From Chelydra serpentina (lineage: Eukaryota > Chordata > Testudines > Chelydridae), in NCBI GenBank assembly GCA_037349315.1, contig JBAIAC010000007.1, positions 3,596,001 through 3,660,000 of the forward strand: a DNA stretch of 64,000 nt, written 5' to 3'. Below, piece by piece: positions 59,313 through 64,000 of this stretch. Under the pieces are notes generated by a model. The model saw nothing but the letters and a program-made list of their open reading frames with translations, was not told the origin of the DNA and did no database searches. Each line of letters opens with the position of its first letter. Position 1 is the first letter of the stretch. The translations under genes and the position numbers were made by a program.

Positions 59313-60559
59313 CTAAGTGGAAATAATTAATTTTAATGAGGCTGTGCATGAAACTCCACCTCATCCAAAAGGGAAAGGGGAACGCTCATTAACAGAAAGG
59401 AATAAAGTGAGACCAAATTACATTTCTGTATTAATTTTATAAAATGAAAACAGTCTGGGCTTTTTAAAAATTATTATAATTATGCTGTTGATTAATCTGT
59501 GTTATGACAGTCAAAACAATTCAAGGGTTTGATAAATGAAATATCAATAACCACTTCAGTGCCACCAACACACAAAATACGTTCAGCACCACCACCACAG
59601 TACTCCTATGACACATGTGGGATCACATGTGCCTGTGTGTTCTCTTGAAGTTCACAACATTGAATTAAAACAGCCTGCACTGACCTTCAATGTACTCAGA
59701 ACTCAAAGGCTCAAAGACAGATCACATGATTTTATCTTACTCCCCAAGAAGGGCAAGAGTAAGGTGGGCTCTGAAGAAGAAGAACCTTGTAACCATTTTT
59801 GGAGGAAGAGGTAAAGAGAAAGGTGCTAACTATTGAAGAAAGGGATAAAACATCTGAGATCTCCTGCTATATAGTGTTGACAATTTGCAAATATATAAAT
59901 GGGCCAAGTTTTCAAGACTAATCATTTAATTATGCCCACATGCCAATTACATGCACAAACTACTCATTTAAATACAAAGCCAAACTGCAATTTAGGCAGC
60001 AAGTGTTGAAAATATGATCTTGTATTTTACTGAAATCCCATTAAATTACCAAGTGCATTTTCTGTATTTCTCTCTCAGTCTTTGCTGATTACTAAGATGT
60101 GTGTATATGTAAACAGAAGCACTCTTTTTCCAACAAGACTCTTACAGCAATGACTGAATCTGGCAATAAGAATAATCTAGTTTTCGTGATATAATCCAAC
60201 CCTAGAAGAGACTGAAATCACCAACATTAGACTGTGGCTTCCATTCATGAACCAGAAAATTGGCACAGACTGCTTGGAAAGGAGTTATCATCCTGTTTGC
60301 AGCCACACATTCCAAAGTAAACCTGCAGACATTTTTATGTATGGGCCTTGCACTTGTTGCAAAATTAAACTTCTTTCTATCAAAATAAGCTTCCTAACTT
60401 TATGCACTGTACTGTGATGCCATTATCTCACTGCTGGTGAAAGGCTGTGAAAGCTTTTCTATCACTGGATTAGTGACACCGTTTAATACCAGCTCTAATC
60501 CTCTATCTACTCCTAGGGGGACAGGTGCTGGGAGGAACATCCACTTTGGCTATAAATCG

Positions 60560-60727
60560 CAACAAAGGGCTTTTCCATCACATTCTTGCACTGAACTAAC
60601 TAACTTGGTTTTAAGTCACAATTTTTGTTATTTTGGTGCAAGTCTGCGTGTGGACACTAATAACACAAGGTATGCATTAAAACTGATCTAGTTATTTCAG
60701 GATCAGTTTGTGTGTAGACCAGCCTTA
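60560..60727. repeat. Fragment of a GTCTACAC-type repeat
   Basis: Right end 'gtgtgtagaccagcctta' matches the terminal motif of the other MITEs here. Left end not recognised. It lies in a WDHD1 intron. Confidence 0.4.
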
Positions 60728-61204
60728 AGTCCCTGCACTGCCAACTCAGCCTAGAATCTCAAGAAATCGATCTGAGTTCCTTCAGCCTCATGCATCACCA
60801 ACAGTAGTTTGCAATCAGAACTTAGTTATATTCTATTCTGTATAGGTTCATATAGCACCCGCATTACTGTGGTATCTGGGCGACTTAGATAAAAATTCTT
60901 CCAACAACACATAAGCAGGAAATGAATCAACCCCCCCTCTCTAGCTTTGTTGGCTCTTCAGAGCTAACTTATTACAATGAATCCCTAGAGGGAGTAGAGC
61001 TATTGAACAACACAGCTCTACTTGTATATAGACCATTTTTAGAGTAGAATCACACTAGGATTAGAGCCAATTGTCATACACTAATAAATATATTGCAAGT
61101 TATAGCATTGGACAATAAAATTGTATTGACTGCACCACAATTTTGAATATATCCATATTAAATAAAACCTGCAGGTTTCTTTATCATGTCGAAATTCTTT
61201 TTAC

Positions 61205-61422
61205 CCAGCATTCAGATGGTTTCGGAAATCATCCTCCTCCTCATCATCTTCTTCAAGTGCTGCCATCTCTGTCGCTTTCTCTACAGCCATCTCACTAAGC
61301 CGCTGGGCTAATATTAGTTTTCTAGAGCGAGATGCATACTTGATAGCTAAATTGACAGCATTTTGGGTCATGAAGTCAGCAAGCTCCACACAACGAAATT
61401 CACGTTCCAGTTTACAAGAAAG
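61205..61422 (-). CDS. WDHD1: WDHD1 exon with conserved helix and acidic stretch
   Basis: A 218-nt exon, entering in phase 0 from the exon at 62231 and leaving two bases of a Gly codon. It encodes LSCKLEREFRCVELADFM, then MTQNAVNLAIKYASRSRKL and LILAQRLSEMAVEKATEM, then an acidic run EEDDEEEDDF and RNHLNAG. The first two thirds closely match human WDHD1. The acidic stretch marks the change from the folded domain to the disordered linker. The donor is GG|GTAAAA; using the second G lets the Gly codon complete with the T that opens the next exon. Confidence 0.95.
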
Positions 61423-62230
61423 CTAACAAAGAAAAATAATCCTTTAGTTACATACTCCACAGGCATGCTTCCTAGAATAACCCAAAGAGAATAATTAATC
61501 ATAGTAATGGCACCAACCACCACCAACTTAATATTTCATAAGGGGCATAGCTTAGCCAGACACCCGTATAAACACCTTATAGTTCCTAGTCATTTGTAAG
61601 GACAGTAACTTTTCTTAGGCAACACAGACCTACTGGCCAATAATATATATAAAAATAAAGCCTGGAAATTCAAAATAGTTTTTTTTAATAGGAAGCATGC
61701 ATGGGTATGCAAACTCATCAGTTAAGGCTTTCATTTATTAAAACAAATGCTGGAAATTTAGTAATCATGACAGTGAAAGTTTAACAACACTGCCTTGAAC
61801 AACAAAGGATAGACCTAATGCTGCTCTCCTGACTAGTGTTACTGATTTCAGTGGGACTGCTTGCATAAGAGAAGTTAACAGGATTTTCACAATGTGGGCA
61901 GGAACTATGTAAACATTTCACATAGCACTGCCAACACAATTCAGTTCTGACCCTGCATCACCTATAGTATTCTGGTGCTAGGCTTACTACGCAGCGTGCC
62001 AGCAATACTTAATGGTACAGCAAAAAAAGTCGTTCTCTCAGTACAACAGCTTTTCCACAATTGAGAAGCAATAGCGAGGTTAAATCACACAGCGCGTTAA
62101 ATGGATAACTGTACACATGGAAGAAAATGACAAAGTAGCTATCCATAATTAAACTGCATCAAATACCATCTACTGAAAATTAATGCTCAACAATAAGCTT
62201 TAATTTCTTTTGCATTTAAATTTTACTTAC

Positions 62231-62362
62231 AGCAAACAATTTCATTAAAAGCTCCTGCTGTTCTTTTGCTGCCTCATTTTTAGCATTTTCATCATATTCA
62301 TATCCATTTTTTGATAAATAATCCAAGTGGTTGTGAAACACTACTGAACGCCAAAATTGTTC
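62231..62362 (-). CDS. WDHD1: WDHD1 exon, helical part of SepB-like domain
   Basis: A 132-nt, phase 0 to phase 0 exon with acceptor CATTCAG and donor GTAAGT. It encodes 44 residues starting EQFWRSVVFHNHLDYLSKNG and ending EQQELLMKLFA. The human protein has a nearly identical segment. It is part of the helical region that follows the second beta-propeller in And-1/Ctf4 proteins, which serves as the hub for partner binding. It is the most upstream WDHD1 exon in this window. Confidence 0.95.
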
Positions 62363-62551
62363 CTGAATGAGAGAGAGAGGAGGGGGAAAAAGCATACTAA
62401 AGGCCAGAAAAAAAAAAGGTGCTTAGTACTTTCCACCAACTTGTATCAAATTATTCTCTAATGTTCCTTTTCACATCCTATTGGGGCAAGTGATAGATAT
62501 TTGTCCTTAAACCTTTATCCGCAAAAGAAAAATATACCATACTAAGAACTT

Positions 62552-63006
62552 GGACAAATTGGCGAGAGCAACAAAAATGATTAAAGGTCTAGAAAACATG
62601 ACATATGAGGGAAGACTGAAAAAACTGGGTTTGTTTAGTCTGGAAAAGAGAAGACAGAGAGAGAACATGAAACAGTTTTCAAGTACATAAAAGGTCGTTG
62701 CAAGGAGGAGGGAGAAAAATTGTTTTTCTTTACTTCTTGTCCTATCCTAAGAGGTTATGGTCTTAAATTGCACCAAGGGAGGTTTAGGTTGGACATTAGG
62801 AAAAACTTCCTGTCAGGGTGGTTAAGCACTGGAACAAATTGCCTAGGGGAGGTTGTGGAATCTCCATCACTGGATATTTTTAAGAGCAGGTTAGACAAAC
62901 ACCTGACAGGAATGTTCTAGATAATACTTAGTCCTGCCATGAGTGCAGGGGACTGGACTAGATGACCTCTCAAGGTCTGTTCCAGTCCTATGATTCTATG
63001 ATTCTA
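62552..63006 (+). mobile_element. CR1 LINE 3' end, truncated and decayed
   Basis: Homologous to 31690-32160 of the CR1 copy in this window ('caacaaaaatgattaaagg', 'gggaggtttaggttggacat', then 'ccagtcctatgattctatgattct'). Frames are broken by indels. Ends in the CR1 octamer-like repeat. It lies in the most upstream WDHD1 intron of the window. Confidence 0.88.
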
Positions 63007-64000
63007 ACTTTACGGCATGCTTGTAAAACATATCATGTCCACACACTAAAGTGCTCCAGACAATGTTGTCAATGTTGGTTGTATGTATTACTGGAGGTTT
63101 CATCACATGACAATCTTTAATTCCTGGAGACTCCAGGACAATCCTGGAGGGTTGACAACCCTAGCTCCAAAAATCTTACATGCACAACAAATGCCATTTG
63201 TATTATACTTGTTCGCAGCTGGATTGAATCTGGTCTAATCTGAACTATCTGAGCCTTCACCAGTTTAGTGCTAGAGAGGACAATGCTAAAGCATTCAGAA
63301 TAAAACAGTTCAAACCATCCTACTACTACTATTCTACAGCCTTTCAAAATCCTCAGAATCCACTGCTTCTGGGGGGGAGCTGTAACAGAAACTGTAGGAT
63401 AGAATACCAGAAGGCACTGTAAGTGAAACGGTATAAAACAACACTAGCGTGGACACTGGCCAAAACTGCAGTGGTTTGCAACACAAATAATCAGGGCTAG
63501 TGTGCACAAACGGAACTATTTGTGTTTAAGCTAATCCATGCTCATTGGATCAATTGGGAACCATTCAGTCCTGTAGTGTGTAGACACTACCTAAAATACA
63601 AGCCTCCTCCAGCCAAATGAACACTTCAGGAAGTCCTTATTCCACTGCTTGGCAAGGATAACGAGACACACATTCAGTCAGTACTGTTGAAAAATGGAGG
63701 AAAACCATTGAACACTTCACAAAAGAATACGGTTTGCCGAAGCTTCTTCTGTATACATAAATCAGTGAGCATAGATTTCAAAACGTATGAAATTGCCTCT
63801 GAGATGGAGATTAAAACTCAGTGCCAATTTACACCATATGCACCCCAACTGAAATGAAGTTTAAATCAAAGCAGAATTTGGAGCAAAGTACAGATCTTTT
63901 GCAGAGATACCAAAGAATATTTGGCATTTGCATCTTTTTTCAACTAGTCTCTATTTTAAGAGACAAATTAAACCTGAAGACCAACATTTTCAGAATGACT

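Larger units (their letters stand above)
51315..64000 (-). other. WDHD1: WDHD1 gene, 3' half (nine exons)
   Basis: Gene span inferred from nine minus-strand exons that encode the C-terminal roughly 400 residues of WDHD1 (And-1, the Ctf4 homologue; human protein about 1,129 residues). The missing 5' exons encode the WD40 repeats and most of the SepB-like domain and must lie right of the window. I scanned 62363-64000 and saw no further exon. The coding exons sum to 1,219 nt, one more than a multiple of three, which reflects the frame problem in the exon at 56561-56720. WDHD1 trimers tether DNA polymerase alpha-primase and other factors to the CMG helicase at replication forks. The lower boundary is tied to the polyadenylation signal at 51331. 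Confidence 0.93.

Noticed and set aside
62363..64000. Possible further WDHD1 exon
   Set aside because: Scanned for a segment encoding the residues before EQFWRS. Found only CR1 and other repeats.

Overview
This is a vertebrate nuclear window, most likely from a cryptodiran turtle. Two copies of a tRNA-derived SINE with a CR1-type tail (the hidden-neck-turtle Cry I / tortoise PolIII type), CR1 LINEs, many hAT-type MITEs, Penelope-like elements and LTRs of reptilian type all point that way. The species call is inference from repeat content. There are no prokaryotic features, no CRISPR array and no operon.

Two genes are supported, both on the minus strand. Positions 1 to about 27,415 hold the 5' part of GCH1 (GTP cyclohydrolase 1): exon 3 (3908-3963), exon 2 (6254-6363), exon 1 with the start codon (26759-27113), and a CpG-island promoter carrying TATA, CCAAT and CRE-like boxes. 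Exons 4 to 6 must lie beyond the left edge. From about 51,315 to the right edge is the 3' half of WDHD1 (And-1/Ctf4): nine coding exons, including the HMG-box exon (53567-53702) and the last exon with the stop codon (52071-52274). GCH1 next to WDHD1 in the same orientation is also the human chromosome 14 order.

The proteins act in separate pathways. GCH1 makes dihydroneopterin triphosphate for tetrahydrobiopterin. WDHD1 is a replisome adaptor linking the CMG helicase to DNA polymerase alpha. Nothing here suggests joint function beyond conserved gene order.

The rest is introns and about 24 kb of intergenic DNA filled with transposon fossils. Many can be delimited to the base by target-site duplications: hAT elements with 8-bp duplications, two LTRs with 5-bp duplications, two Tigger-like elements, Penelope-like fragments, and a CR1 copy with a 323-codon open reverse-transcriptase frame. 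The oddest gene-level observation is an apparent one-base frame disruption inside a WDHD1 exon (56561-56720). The most striking repeat structure is a fold-back hAT element nested in another hAT element. I see no convincing new biological system.
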